The notes below the pieces were generated by a model. That model worked only from the letters and a program-made list of their open reading frames with translations. It was not told where the DNA came from and ran no database searches. The position numbers were made by a program, and so were the translations under genes. From the NCBI GenBank assembly GCA_945885345.1, contig CAMCYP010000010.1:32276-96275 (forward strand): DNA of 64,000 nucleotides, read 5' to 3'. This document shows, piece after piece, positions 45,784-55,143 of the stretch (the first letter of the stretch is position 1; the number at the start of each line of letters is the position of its first letter). This DNA is from Bordetella parapertussis (GTDB lineage: Bacteria; Pseudomonadota; Gammaproteobacteria; Burkholderiales; SG8-41).

Positions 45784-46850
45784 GCCATTGATTTTAAATA
45801 ATTAATTACGGTTTCCGCAGGGATGGCCAACAGACAGTCACTGGCGCTGCCGATATGGCGCTCGCAGCCTTCGTGGCCGCAGGGTACGCAGGCTGCGCGG
45901 CCCTGGATGATCTGCACATTGCCGCTTCGCTGATCGCCGATCCTGCGCCAGGGATTGCTGGTCGCGGCATGGCTTTTGGGCCAGGGCCCCCATTTCACCG
46001 GATCACTCGGACCGAACAGCGCGAGCGTCGGTGTTCCTGTTGCAGCAGCCATGTGCGTGATTGCGGTATCGGGACCGACGTAGAACTGCGCACGGGCGAG
46101 CAGTGCCGCAGTGCCGCCGAGCGTCAACCGGCCGGCGGCATTGATGACCGTGGCCGGCAACTGCTTCGCAATCGCATCGACATAAGCCCGTTCATCAGCA
46201 TCGGGGCTGCCGGTCAGTGCGACGCGGAAGCCGTGGTCGAGCAGCCACTGTGCCACGCTGATCCAGCCCTGTTCGTGCCACATCTTGTAGCGGAATTTCG
46301 GATAGGGATGCAGCACCGCGAGCGGTGCGCAGGCTTTGCCGAGCAGCGTATCGACCGCGATGCTGTCTTCCGTGCGCCAGGAAACAACGACGTCGGATGC
46401 AAGGGGCAGTTCCAGCGCATCGGCGAGTGACAGGTGCGCGCGCACGGTATGCGTGTTCACGGCATCCAGTGCTACCCATTGATCGAGGAATTGCCGTTTC
46501 CAGCTTTGACCGGGGGTGTCGAGCAAGAGGCCGATGCGATGTTTGCCGGCGAGCCAGGCATACAGCGTCGGCCGGTCCCCGGGCAGCAGTGACAGCGCAA
46601 GATCGTAGCGCCGGAACAGGCGCATCAGCAGCGCGAAGTGTTGTGCGATGCCGGGACGCTCGGGCACGGTGTGCACGGCATGCAGATCAGGATTTGCGGC
46701 GAGTACACCCTCAGTGCCGGCGAACACCAGCGCTACGATTTCAGCGCCGGGCCAGGCTTGTTTCAGCGAGCGGATCAGCGGCGTCGCCAGCAGCACGTCG
46801 CCGATGCGGCGGGTGACCACCACCAGCACGCGGCGCGGCGCGGTGTTCAT
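45756..46850 (-). CDS. GT9 glycosyltransferase (heptosyltransferase family)
   Basis: A 364-residue cytoplasmic enzyme. The start RRVLVVVTRRIGDVLLATPLIRSLKQ is the WaaC/WaaF N-terminus, and the C-terminal domain has YVGPDTAITHMAAATGTPTLALFGPSDPVKW, the sugar-nucleotide-binding motif. The extreme C-terminus carries a four-cysteine pattern (CVPCGHEGC and SASDC). Such enzymes add heptose to LPS core. The start overlaps the GT2 gene upstream (ATGA), so the two are coupled. The exact acceptor is unknown. Confidence 0.88.
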   Translation of the reverse strand: MNTAPRRVLVVVTRRIGDVLLATPLIRSLKQAWPGAEIVALVFAGTEGVLAANPDLHAVHTVPERPGIAQHFALLMRLFRRYDLALSLLPGDRPTLYAWLAGKHRIGLLLDTPGQSWKRQFLDQWVALDAVNTHTVRAHLSLADALELPLASDVVVSWRTEDSIAVDTLLGKACAPLAVLHPYPKFRYKMWHEQGWISVAQWLLDHGFRVALTGSPDADERAYVDAIAKQLPATVINAAGRLTLGGTAALLARAQFYVGPDTAITHMAAATGTPTLALFGPSDPVKWGPWPKSHAATSNPWRRIGDQRSGNVQIIQGRAACVPCGHEGCERHIGSASDCLLAIPAETVINYLKSMAYLDKPAAG

Positions 46851-47659
46851 AGATACTGGTCGACGCCGAGTTGCGCGCGATAGCGCTTTGACGCGATCAG
46901 CTCATCCAGCAGGCGCTGGTTTTCGTCGAAGCCGCGCTTGTCGGCTTCGCGATGCCATAAATGGAAAACCGAAGCACCGAAACGCGCGTTCTTGTGTTTG
47001 ATGCCGGCGTGGATCAGGCGGATCGCGAGGTCCGAATCCTCCAGTCCCCAGCGTCCGGCATAGGCTTCATCAAAACCGTTGACCGCCAGCAGGTCATCGC
47101 GCCATGCCGAAAAATTGCAGGTCTTGACACCCTGCCAGCGCTCCGGCGTGCGGCGGCGGAATCCACCATCGGGCAGACGCAGCAGCGGCAGCAGGCGGTT
47201 GATGCCGCCCTGCAGCCGGACGACGGCCCAGCGCGCGAACGTCCAGTCGTAGAGCGGCAGCTGTTCGCGCAGCGCGCGCGTCGTCAGTTCTGCGCTGAGC
47301 AGTACGCGGTTGCCGGAGAGAAAATAACCGGGCTCGGCGAGCATGCGGTGGCGGCGGATGAAATCCGGCGCCGGCACACAGTCGGCATCGGTATAAATCA
47401 CGTAATCCGCCCGCGTTGCAGCCAATCCGCGATTGCGCATCACCGTAGCGCGAAAACCCTTGTCCTCATGCCACAGGTGGGTGACCGGAAAGGGCGCGCG
47501 CTTTGCGTAGCCTTCGGTCAGCAGCCGCACATCATCTTTTGATCCATCATCGGCGACGATCAGCTCAAAGTCGCCGCTGTCCTGGTGCAGATATCCCTCC
47601 AGCAACGCCGCCAGCGCATCGGGCCGGTTGTAGGTGGCGATGACGACAGCGATGTTCAA
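46847..47659 (-). CDS. GT2 glycosyltransferase
   Basis: A 270-residue GT-A enzyme. Landmarks are VVIATYNRPDALAALLEGY, IVADDGSKDD, the IYTDADCVPAPDFI aspartate motif, and RWGLEDSDLAIRLIHAG, whose E-D doublet is the catalytic-base region of chondroitin-synthase-like GT2 enzymes. It is cytoplasmic with no membrane helix. It is likely to add one residue in LPS core or O-chain assembly. The gene is coupled to both neighbours by 4-bp overlaps (46847 and 47659). Confidence 0.85.
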   Translation of the reverse strand: MNIAVVIATYNRPDALAALLEGYLHQDSGDFELIVADDGSKDDVRLLTEGYAKRAPFPVTHLWHEDKGFRATVMRNRGLAATRADYVIYTDADCVPAPDFIRRHRMLAEPGYFLSGNRVLLSAELTTRALREQLPLYDWTFARWAVVRLQGGINRLLPLLRLPDGGFRRRTPERWQGVKTCNFSAWRDDLLAVNGFDEAYAGRWGLEDSDLAIRLIHAGIKHKNARFGASVFHLWHREADKRGFDENQRLLDELIASKRYRAQLGVDQYL

Positions 47660-48408
47660 CGCGATTGTTCCCGGCGCAGTATCAGTTTGGCGTAACGGTA
47701 GTACGACCCCTCGGCATTGGCAATCGCCAGCATCAGGCCTTCGCGGCCGTCGAGAAAACCCAGGCGCAGCACATAAGTGCGGAAAAACGCCCAGCCGCCG
47801 TGCAGCAGTGCGGTCCAGATTGACGCGCTGCGGCCGCGCGCGTACAGGTCGCGTGCGCTGGCGCTGGAATAGAGATTCATTTTCAGCGTCATCTGGTCGA
47901 GGTCAATGATGGCCTCGTGCATCAACGGCTGCTTCAGTTTGCGGATGGCGCCGTCGACAATCAGCCGTTCGTGGGCCTGGGTATCAGAGAAGCGTGCAGC
48001 CCCGCGGCGGAACAGGCGGATCACATGATCCGGCCACCAGCCGGAGTGTTTCATGTAGCGCCCGCAGAAACTCGAGCGGCGCGGAATGGCATAGGCCGGA
48101 GCGGCCGCCGCGCTGCGGACGGTGTCCAGCATTTCGTCGCGCAGTTCCGGCGTCACCCATTCATCGGCATCGATGGAGAACACCCAGTCGCCGGTCACCA
48201 GATCCAGCGCACGGTTTTTCTGCGGACCGAAACCGGGCCAGTCGGCGGTGACGGTGACTTTGGCGCCCAGCGCGTGACAGATGTCCCGCGTGTCGTCGCT
48301 GCTGCCGGAATCGACGACGATGACTTCATCCGCCCAGGCCAGCGATTCCACGCAGCGGCGGATGGTGGTGCCGGCGTTTTTGGTGATGATGATTACTGAG
48401 ATGCTCAT
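47656..48408 (-). CDS. GT2 glycosyltransferase, LPS core WaaE/KdtX-like
   Basis: A 250-residue protein beginning MSISVIIITKNAGTTIRRCVESL, followed by WADEVIVVDSGSSDDT and the SIDADEWVTPELRDEM motif. This arrangement and the C-terminal amphipathic region (GRSASIWTALLHGGWAFFRTY) closely match WaaE/KdtX, which adds beta-linked glucose to heptose I in the LPS inner core. The assignment is by pattern; other members of the family act in capsule synthesis. An octamer repeat lies between this gene and the O-antigen ligase upstream, so the ligase may be separately regulated. Confidence 0.85.
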   Translation of the reverse strand: MSISVIIITKNAGTTIRRCVESLAWADEVIVVDSGSSDDTRDICHALGAKVTVTADWPGFGPQKNRALDLVTGDWVFSIDADEWVTPELRDEMLDTVRSAAAAPAYAIPRRSSFCGRYMKHSGWWPDHVIRLFRRGAARFSDTQAHERLIVDGAIRKLKQPLMHEAIIDLDQMTLKMNLYSSASARDLYARGRSASIWTALLHGGWAFFRTYVLRLGFLDGREGLMLAIANAEGSYYRYAKLILRREQSR

Positions 48409-48411
48409 TTT

Positions 48412-48497
48412 GGTGATTAGGTGATTAAGTAATTATGTGACCAAGTGGTTAATGGGAATCACCTGGTTACCTGATCACTTAATCACCTGATTATCAC
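48412..48497. repeat. Octamer array GGTGATTA/TAATCACC, inverted halves
   Basis: The left half (48412-48452) has units GGTGATTA, GGTGATTA, AGTAATTA, TGTGACCA and AGTGGTTA. The right half (48458-48497) has the complementary AATCACCT, GGTTACCT, GATCACTT and AATCACCT. The array reaches into the O-antigen ligase gene, whose last codons (residues N-Q-V-I-K) and stop are encoded by it. Confidence 0.88.
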
Positions 48498-49710
48498 GAG
48501 ATTTTAAACCTGCATACAGCAGCGCCGTCAGCCAGGCGTAGAGCAGGCCTTCGGTATGGTCGAGCAGGGCGGAGTTGAGCATGCAGACGATGCCCATCAT
48601 CAGTACCAGACCCTGTGCGAGACCACGCTCCATGGGTGTCGGCAGCTGCGGCGCGAGGCGCCACTGCTGCCATAGCAGCCACAGGAAAGCAGCCAGCCCG
48701 ACGGCCCCGATCTGCACCGTGATCAGCATGAATTCGTTGTGCGGATTTTTCGAGGCGACGCTACCGGTGCCTTCAACTTGTTTGGCGTAGACCGCGGGGA
48801 AGCTGCCGGTGCCGGTGCCGATCATCGGATTTTTCTGGATCAGCGCCAGGGTGTTGCGATAAAACTCCAGCCGGAACCCGGTTGATGTGGAGGCGGGGCG
48901 GTCGGCGCGTTCATGGCGCAGTTCCTGAATGATTTGCTGGACTCGGGTCTGGAAGGTGCCGGGGATCAGGCTGAGCAGCGTGACCACGCAAACCGCGGAG
49001 CCTACGGCAATCGCTACGCCACGAAATCGTGCGCGCTGCCAGCCGAACAGCAGCACCAGCGTAATCAGCAGGATGTAACCGGTTGCACCTTCGACCATCA
49101 GCATGATGTTGATTATTGCCAGCACGCTGAGGAGGCCCCAGCCGATTTTCCCGGCGCGGCTTTGGCTACTGCAACACAACCACGCGAACAGGAATGCGGA
49201 AAAAGCCGTCAGGATGTTCTGGGTCAGGCGCAATTTGAATACGATCGGCGAATCCGGTGTGCCGCGCAGCCAGGGATTGGGCGGAATCAGGCCGATTTTT
49301 AGGGCGCAGGAAATCAGCAGCACCAGTGCGAGGCCACCGGCCAGCATGCGCAAACCCTGTTCCCGGCTGGAGGCCTTGATAAAAGCCCAGCCCAGTACGG
49401 GAACCAGTGCGAGGTCGGAGTATTTCAGCAAATAAAGTTTTGCATCGCCCGGCACCTGGCTGCCGTAGAGCGTGCCGGCCAACAGCAAGGCGAACAACAG
49501 CAGGGCGGCGCGATAGACGGGATTGTTCCAGGCGAGCATCAGCTTGGTCTGGTACTGGATGCCGACCAGCCATGCGAGCAGGACTATGGCCGTCAACACG
49601 TTGTCCAGTGCAATCGATACCGGAATCGAAGCGCCGATGGCGATCGTGCCCCAGCGACCCGGTGCCGCGGCCACTGCCGCAAAACGCTGGGCTGCCGTGG
49701 CCGTGCTCAT
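48475..49710 (-). CDS. O-antigen ligase/polymerase family membrane protein
   Basis: A 411-residue protein with about 10-12 membrane helices and one large periplasmic loop (residues ~255-320) that contains T-S-T-G-F-R-L-E-F-Y and KNPHNEFMLITVQIG, the Wzy_C family signature with a conserved His. It would join O-chain to lipid A-core (WaaL) or polymerise repeats (Wzy). I chose the ATG at 49710, which overlaps the upstream stop (ATGA). The final codons lie inside the octamer repeat 48412-48497, so the natural C-terminus seems set by repeat insertion or expansion. Confidence 0.88.
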   Translation of the reverse strand: MSTATAAQRFAAVAAAPGRWGTIAIGASIPVSIALDNVLTAIVLLAWLVGIQYQTKLMLAWNNPVYRAALLLFALLLAGTLYGSQVPGDAKLYLLKYSDLALVPVLGWAFIKASSREQGLRMLAGGLALVLLISCALKIGLIPPNPWLRGTPDSPIVFKLRLTQNILTAFSAFLFAWLCCSSQSRAGKIGWGLLSVLAIINIMLMVEGATGYILLITLVLLFGWQRARFRGVAIAVGSAVCVVTLLSLIPGTFQTRVQQIIQELRHERADRPASTSTGFRLEFYRNTLALIQKNPMIGTGTGSFPAVYAKQVEGTGSVASKNPHNEFMLITVQIGAVGLAAFLWLLWQQWRLAPQLPTPMERGLAQGLVLMMGIVCMLNSALLDHTEGLLYAWLTALLYAGLKSRDNQVIK

Positions 49711-51518
49711 TGTGGCTGGTACTCCGGGATCCACTGCGCCAGCTCTTTGCGCACCGTGGCATCGTCGGGCAGCGCCGTGCGCGTCAGCCACGGCTCGAGC
49801 TGATCCGGCAAATCCGCGGGTGCCGGGCGAGCCCTGGCAATGCGCAGTTTGGGATGCGGTGTCGGCAGCGAATTTTCATCTGCGGCCAGTACTTCCTCGT
49901 AGAGTTTTTCGCCGGGGCGCAGCCCGGTGTAAACAACCTTGATGTCGTTTTCATCGAAACCCGACAGCCGGATCATGTCGCGCGCGAGGTCGGCGATCTT
50001 GACCGGCTCGCCCATGTCGAGTACAAAAATTTCGCCGCCGTTTCCCATCAGCCCTGCCTGCATCACCAGCTGCACGGCTTCCGGGATGGACATGAAAAAA
50101 CGGGTGATTTCCGGGTGGGTGACCGTGAGCGGTCCGCCGGCGGCGATCTGCTCGCGGAATTTGGGGATCACGCTGCCGGTGGAGCCAAGCACGTTGCCGA
50201 AGCGCACGATGACAAAGCGCGTGCTGCCGCACTGCTGCAGCGACTGGCAGACCAGCTCCGCCAGGCGCTTGCTGGCGCCCATCACGTTGGTCGGGTTGAC
50301 CGCCTTGTCGGTGGAGATCAGCACGAATTTTTCGACACCGTGCGCGATCGCCGCTTCGGCCAGCACGCGCGTACCGAGCACGTTGTTGAGCACGGCCTGC
50401 CAGGCATTTTCATTTTCCATCAGCGGCACATGCTTGTAGGCCGCGGCATGAAAAATGACCTTGGGTCTGAGGGCGGACAGCAGTTGCCGCATGCGCTGCG
50501 CATCCTTGACGTCCCCGATCATCGGACTGATCGCGACCCCCGGCATCTGGCGCAGGAATTCCTGCTCCATCGTGTACAGCGGGAATTCGCTGCTTTCGAG
50601 CAGCACGATGCGCTGCGGTTTGTAGCGTGCGACCTGCCGGCACAGTTCGGCGCCGATCGAGCCGCCGGCCCCCGAAACCAGAACGGTGCGTGTGCCCAGC
50701 CATTCGCGCAGCCCTGCTGTGTCCAGCTTGACCGGATCGCGCCCGAGCAGGTCGTCGAGTTCGACATTGCGGATCTGCGATACCGTGACGCGACCGCTCA
50801 TCAGATCGTCGAATGAAGGCACGGTCAGCACTTGCAGTCCGGCAGCACGTGCGATTTCCACGGCCCGCCGTCGCTCACTGTGATTGGCTTCCGGCATGGC
50901 GATGATCGCGTGCCGCGCATTCAATCGTCGTTGCATGTCGGGCAAATCGCCGATGGCGCCGTATACCGTTGCGCCGTGGATCTGGCGGCGGTGGTGAGTG
51001 CGGTCGTCATCAAACACGCCGACCACGCGCCATTGCGGACTGCGCGCCAGATCCTTGATCAGATTTGCCGCGGCTTCGGTGGCGCCGAGCACCAGCACCG
51101 GCTCGCGCCCCGCGGAGATCAGTGCGCCGAAGCTGCGTTCCTTCCAGCCGCGGTAGGCCAGTCGGCTGCCTCCCATGATCATTACCAGCAGCACCGGGCT
51201 GGTGAGCAGGACCGAGCGCGGCACGGCAAACTGCAGCATGAACAACGTGGCCGCGACTGCCAGCGCGCCGCCGCTGACGGCAAGGATGATGCGCTGCAGG
51301 TCGGGCAGGCTGGCGAAGCGCCAGATGCCGCGGTAAAGCCCCGAAACCAGGAAAAACAAGGCGTACAACGGCACCACCCATCGCACCGATTGCCAGGCCT
51401 GTGCGTGGTACGGTTCCGGTAGTTCAAGGTTGAAACGCAGCCAGAAGGCCAGCAGCCACGCCACGGCGACGGCTGCAAGGTCGTGGGCAATTGCCAGCAG
51501 CGTGCGGATGTTAAACAT
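49707..51518 (-). CDS. WbpM/FlaA1/CapD-type UDP-GlcNAc 4,6-dehydratase with membrane domain
   Basis: A 603-residue protein. Four N-terminal membrane helices (residues ~1-115) precede a nucleotide-binding region and then the SDR catalytic domain with VSGAGGSIGAELCRQV and the FVLISTDKAVNPTNVMGASKR motif, the M-x-x-x-K variant of the SDR active site found in WbpM and FlaA1. These enzymes make UDP-4-keto-6-deoxy-GlcNAc at the membrane. The start is set at 51518 because the nine codons before it lie in the preceding gene. It forms a trio with the GT4 and SDR genes upstream, as in O-chains built from QuiNAc or FucNAc. Confidence 0.9.
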   Translation of the reverse strand: MFNIRTLLAIAHDLAAVAVAWLLAFWLRFNLELPEPYHAQAWQSVRWVVPLYALFFLVSGLYRGIWRFASLPDLQRIILAVSGGALAVAATLFMLQFAVPRSVLLTSPVLLVMIMGGSRLAYRGWKERSFGALISAGREPVLVLGATEAAANLIKDLARSPQWRVVGVFDDDRTHHRRQIHGATVYGAIGDLPDMQRRLNARHAIIAMPEANHSERRRAVEIARAAGLQVLTVPSFDDLMSGRVTVSQIRNVELDDLLGRDPVKLDTAGLREWLGTRTVLVSGAGGSIGAELCRQVARYKPQRIVLLESSEFPLYTMEQEFLRQMPGVAISPMIGDVKDAQRMRQLLSALRPKVIFHAAAYKHVPLMENENAWQAVLNNVLGTRVLAEAAIAHGVEKFVLISTDKAVNPTNVMGASKRLAELVCQSLQQCGSTRFVIVRFGNVLGSTGSVIPKFREQIAAGGPLTVTHPEITRFFMSIPEAVQLVMQAGLMGNGGEIFVLDMGEPVKIADLARDMIRLSGFDENDIKVVYTGLRPGEKLYEEVLAADENSLPTPHPKLRIARARPAPADLPDQLEPWLTRTALPDDATVRKELAQWIPEYQPQ

Positions 51519-52494
51519 GCCTTGCCCGTTGTGCGCGCCAGGCACGTTCGATGACGACGATCAATACTGCATACAGTGCGCCGGCGATGACGAGGGCCGC
51601 GTATTGCCGGTTTGTATCAAGGGTCATGGTCCACAGCGCGGCCAATCCGCAAGCGGCCATCAAGGCATATTCTGCGAACGCGGTACCGCGATGGCCCAGT
51701 CCGAGCTGCACCAGTCGCTGGTAATAATGATCGCGATGGGCTTCCCAGACACGGGCACCGGACAGCAGGCGCCGTGCCAGTGTCACGCTGGCGTCGACGA
51801 TGAACGGTGAAAACACCAGCAGTGGAAACCACCAGGTCCAGTCGTGCTGCATCCAGCCAGTGATACCGAAGGTCGCGGCGAGAAATCCCAGCGGCACCGC
51901 GCCGGCATCACCAAGGAAAATCCGCGCCGGATGAAAATTGTGCAGCAAAAATCCGGCTGCTGCTGCAGCCACGGCCAGGTTCAGCAAAGCAAATTGCGCG
52001 CTGCCGGCAAGCCAGGCCGCCACGGCGTAAGCAAGGAAGCCGCAGACTGCCATGCCGCCGGCCAGTCCGTCGGAGCCGTCCATGAAATTATAGAGATTGC
52101 ACATCCAGCCGATGGCAAGGATCGCGAGCACCAGCAGCAACACGGATTCCTGCCCGCCGATCAGCGTCGGCGCGGCCAGCGCTGCGGCGAGCAGGTGAGC
52201 GGCAAAACGCACGACGGCGGACAGGCCGCGCAGATCGTCCAGCAGTGAAATCGCAATCAGCAAGCCCAGCGCGGCCCAGAAGGCCCATGGCAGGTGCGGG
52301 ACAAGGTACAGCCAGCCTGCGGCCATGCCCAGCAGCAGGCCGATGCCGCCGGTGCGCGGTACTGGCGTGGCATGCAGCGAACGTGCATTGGGCTCATCCA
52401 GGGCGATTTGCGCCGCGCGTCCGCGCGCCAGCCAGCCGACGGCCAGCGCAGCGACAACGAACGAAATAATGGAAATGACAATGGCTGGCCACAC
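51511..52494 (-). CDS. Undecaprenyl-phosphate sugar-1-phosphate transferase, GT4/MraY type (WbpL-like)
   Basis: A 327-residue polytopic protein with about ten helices. The sequence has LDEPNARSLHATPVPRTGGIGLLLG near the start, the ISLLDDLRGLSAVVRF aspartate motif, and NLYNFMDGSDGLAG in the middle, all typical of WecA/WbpL/MraY proteins. It would load the first sugar phosphate (for example QuiNAc or FucNAc) onto undecaprenyl phosphate. The gene ends 8 bp inside the WbpM-like gene and starts 24 bp after the SDR gene. Confidence 0.9.
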   Translation of the reverse strand: MWPAIVISIISFVVAALAVGWLARGRAAQIALDEPNARSLHATPVPRTGGIGLLLGMAAGWLYLVPHLPWAFWAALGLLIAISLLDDLRGLSAVVRFAAHLLAAALAAPTLIGGQESVLLLVLAILAIGWMCNLYNFMDGSDGLAGGMAVCGFLAYAVAAWLAGSAQFALLNLAVAAAAAGFLLHNFHPARIFLGDAGAVPLGFLAATFGITGWMQHDWTWWFPLLVFSPFIVDASVTLARRLLSGARVWEAHRDHYYQRLVQLGLGHRGTAFAEYALMAACGLAALWTMTLDTNRQYAALVIAGALYAVLIVVIERAWRAQRARHV

Positions 52495-52518
52495 GGTGTG
52501 CTGGGGCAGGGCGCGCCC

Positions 52519-53472
52519 TTAATTTTGGCCCTGATGATACCACCGCGCAGTCGCGTTAAGTCCTTGATCCAGCGAGTATCGTGGCTGCCAGCCGAGTTCC
52601 GTACGGAGGGCTGCGCTGTCCACCGTGAGCGATCCGGTCAGGCGCATCACTGCCGCCTGCCTGCCAAACAGCGTGGCGGCGCAATGGAGCAGCGCCGGCG
52701 GGCAGGGCAGTAGTCGTGGCGGTTTGCCGAGGGCTGCAGCAAGTTTGCGGATCAATGCGGGAGTCGACACCTCCTCGCCGTCGCTGACCAGGTAGGTTTT
52801 CCCGGCGGCGGCCGGTGCATCCATGCAGGTGATGATGGCGTCGATCAGATTGCCGATATAAACCAGACTGCGCCGGTTACTGATGCTGGCCAGCGGCAGC
52901 GGCGTACCGCGCGCAATGGCCCGCATCAGGTGCAGGAAATTGCCCTTGACGCCCGGGCCATAGACCAGCGGCGGGCGCAGGATCACGATTTCCATCCCGG
53001 TGTTGGCGCCGATGCGCCGCAACGCGTCTTCGGCCTCGCGCTTGCTGATGCCGTAGGCGTCCAGCGGCTGCGGCACATCGTCCCGGGTAAATGGTTGCGC
53101 GTCCGTGGCTTCGCCGTTGACCTTGATGGAACTCAGGAACACGAAACGGCGCACGCCGGCCGCCGCGGCCTGTTGTGCCAGGCGGCGCGAGGCTTCAACG
53201 TTGATTTTCCGGTAAGCACCCAGCGCATCGGGGTCGCTTTTGTCGGGAACGTGGGTGCGCGCAGCGAGGTGTACCACGCAGTCAACACCGCTGAGCGCCG
53301 CCTGCCAGTCGGTATCCCCGCCGATGTCACCGACGACAACATCGCCGGGCAGCACATCTGCAACAGGTCGACTTGATGCGCGACGGATATTGCGTCCCTG
53401 CAGCGCGGCAGCCAGCGCAGTGCCGACAAAGCCGGAGGCGCCTGTAATCAAGGTAAGTTTTGCGCGGTTCAT
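52519..53472 (-). CDS. NAD-dependent SDR, WbpV-like sugar-nucleotide 4-reductase/epimerase
   Basis: A 317-residue extended SDR with the LITGASGFVGTALAAAL dinucleotide motif, the VVHLAARTHV segment, F-L-S-S-I-K-V-N-G and an active-site Y-G-I-S-K (YxxxK). The family matches WbpV/WbpK, which reduce UDP-4-keto-6-deoxy-GlcNAc to UDP-QuiNAc or UDP-FucNAc. Its placement before a WbpL-like and a WbpM-like gene makes that role likely, although the sugar stereochemistry cannot be read. It is divergent from the GT2 gene at 53558, with an 85-bp gap. Confidence 0.85.
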   Translation of the reverse strand: MNRAKLTLITGASGFVGTALAAALQGRNIRRASSRPVADVLPGDVVVGDIGGDTDWQAALSGVDCVVHLAARTHVPDKSDPDALGAYRKINVEASRRLAQQAAAAGVRRFVFLSSIKVNGEATDAQPFTRDDVPQPLDAYGISKREAEDALRRIGANTGMEIVILRPPLVYGPGVKGNFLHLMRAIARGTPLPLASISNRRSLVYIGNLIDAIITCMDAPAAAGKTYLVSDGEEVSTPALIRKLAAALGKPPRLLPCPPALLHCAATLFGRQAAVMRLTGSLTVDSAALRTELGWQPRYSLDQGLNATARWYHQGQN

Positions 53473-53557
53473 GAAGGCCTGTTTAAAAGACGGCGGCAGC
53501 GACGCGTAACAATCCCGGACTGGTATCCATGAATGAATGTGAGCACAATACCCGGCT

Positions 53558-54319
53558 ATGAATCAACAGCCGGTCATCAGCATATCCATCGTCAGTCATC
53601 GGCAAGGCGCACTGGTCACCGCGCTGCTTGCGGATATCGCGGCGCATTGTGTGTTGCCGCTGGAAATCATTCTGACGGTGAATGTGCCGGAGAACTTGCC
53701 GTTTGATGCCGGGTCATATCCGTTTCCGGTCAAGATCATCCAGAACACGATACGCAAAGGCTTCGGTGCCAATCATAACGCGGCGTTTGCGGTGTCGCGC
53801 AGCGACCATTTTTGCATATTGAATCCCGACATCCGTTTCGAGCGTGATCCTTTTCCGGCGTTGCTGGATGGTCTGTCGGATCCCGCTGTTGGCGTGGTTG
53901 CCCCGTTGGTCGTCGGACCCGATGGGCAAATCGAGGACAGTGCCCGTCGTTTCCCCACGCCGCTCGGCATCGTGCGCAAGGCATTGCGCGGCAAACGTGG
54001 CCCGGATTATGTGATCGGGCAAACGTCCGTCAGGCCCGACTGGATTGCAGGCATGTTCATGCTGTGGCGTTCAGATTTGTTCCGGCAAATCGGCGGTTTC
54101 GACGAAAGTTTTTTTCTGTATTACGAGGATGTTGATGCCTGCGCCCGGCTGCGGTGCGCCGGATCCGGCGTAATTCTGATGCCGGCGGCGCGGGTCACGC
54201 ATTATGCGCGCCGGGAAAGCCACCGTAATCCGCGTTACCTGCGGTGGCACCTGGCAAGCATGCTGCGTTATTTCCTGAAGCGGTTTGTTGGTCGTTACCA
54301 TGTTGGTTTAAAATATTGA
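53558..54319 (+). CDS. GT2 glycosyltransferase, rhamnosyltransferase-like
   Basis: A 253-residue cytoplasmic enzyme. It has SIVSHRQGALVTALL, the CILNPDIRFERDPFP aspartate motif and the segment GGFDESFFLYYEDVDACARL, followed by ILMPAARVTHYARRESHRNPRYL. This is the layout of RfbN/WbbL-type rhamnosyltransferases. It starts the plus-strand block C and lies 20 bp before the ABC permease gene, so it probably contributes to the glycan exported by that transporter. The sugar it adds cannot be proven. Confidence 0.85.
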   Translation: MNQQPVISISIVSHRQGALVTALLADIAAHCVLPLEIILTVNVPENLPFDAGSYPFPVKIIQNTIRKGFGANHNAAFAVSRSDHFCILNPDIRFERDPFPALLDGLSDPAVGVVAPLVVGPDGQIEDSARRFPTPLGIVRKALRGKRGPDYVIGQTSVRPDWIAGMFMLWRSDLFRQIGGFDESFFLYYEDVDACARLRCAGSGVILMPAARVTHYARRESHRNPRYLRWHLASMLRYFLKRFVGRYHVGLKY

Positions 54320-54338
54320 AAAATTTCAGGTTTTCGCC

Positions 54339-55142
54339 TTGCAATCCACCCGTCCCAGCAATATTTCACTGGCCCTTCAGGACCTGACGAGCGGCGTCGG
54401 CAGTATCTACATCTGGCCGATGCTGGGCTGGCTGGAGATCAAGCAGCGTTATCGCCGGTCCGTTATCGGACCATTCTGGCTGACTTTAAGCAGTGGCGTG
54501 ATGATTGCTGCGATGGGCCCTCTGTACGGTCGTCTGTTTGGCCAGAATTTGTCGATTTATCTGCCGTATCTTGCCGTCAGCCTGATCCTGTGGGCAATGA
54601 TCGGCGGGCTGATTACTGAAAGCTGCCAGGTGTTCATCGCGGCGGAAGGATTTATCAAGCAGATCAAGCTGCCCTACACAGTGCATGTCATGCGCGTGAT
54701 CTGGCGCAACTTGATCATCTTTGCGCACAACATGATTGTAGTCATCGTGGTGCTGATGATTTTTCCGCCGGGATGGGACTGGCATCTGATGCTCTTCCCG
54801 CTGGCGGTGCTGATGCTGGCCGTCAACGCCATCTGGGTCGGCCTGCTGCTGGGGCTGCTGTGTGCGCGCTTCCGTGATATTTCGCCGATCGTGGCCAGCC
54901 TGTTGCAGGTGGCATTTTTCCTGACGCCGGTGATGTGGCGGCCTGAAATGCTCGGCCGGCATCAATGGGCGCTGCAGTTGAATCCGCTGTATTACTTCCT
55001 GGAAATCATCCGCGCGCCATTGCTCGGGCAGAACGTTGACCCGGAATTATGGGCGGGTGTTGCGGTGATCACCGTACTTGGTTACGCAGTGACGCTGTTG
55101 CTGTTCAGCCGTTTCCGCGCACGCATTCCCTACTGGGTGTGA
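54339..55142 (+). CDS. Polysaccharide ABC exporter permease (Wzm-like)
   Basis: A 267-residue protein with six membrane helices and the ABC-2 permease pattern (WLEIKQRYRRSVIGPFWLTLSSG near the start, and TPVMWRPEML in the last third). I used the TTG at 54339, preceded by CAGG about 9 bases upstream, because no in-frame ATG occurs before the conserved start. It would form the channel for a lipid-linked O-chain or similar polymer together with the adjacent ATPase. Confidence 0.9.
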   Translation: MQSTRPSNISLALQDLTSGVGSIYIWPMLGWLEIKQRYRRSVIGPFWLTLSSGVMIAAMGPLYGRLFGQNLSIYLPYLAVSLILWAMIGGLITESCQVFIAAEGFIKQIKLPYTVHVMRVIWRNLIIFAHNMIVVIVVLMIFPPGWDWHLMLFPLAVLMLAVNAIWVGLLLGLLCARFRDISPIVASLLQVAFFLTPVMWRPEMLGRHQWALQLNPLYYFLEIIRAPLLGQNVDPELWAGVAVITVLGYAVTLLLFSRFRARIPYWV

Positions 55143-55143
55143 C

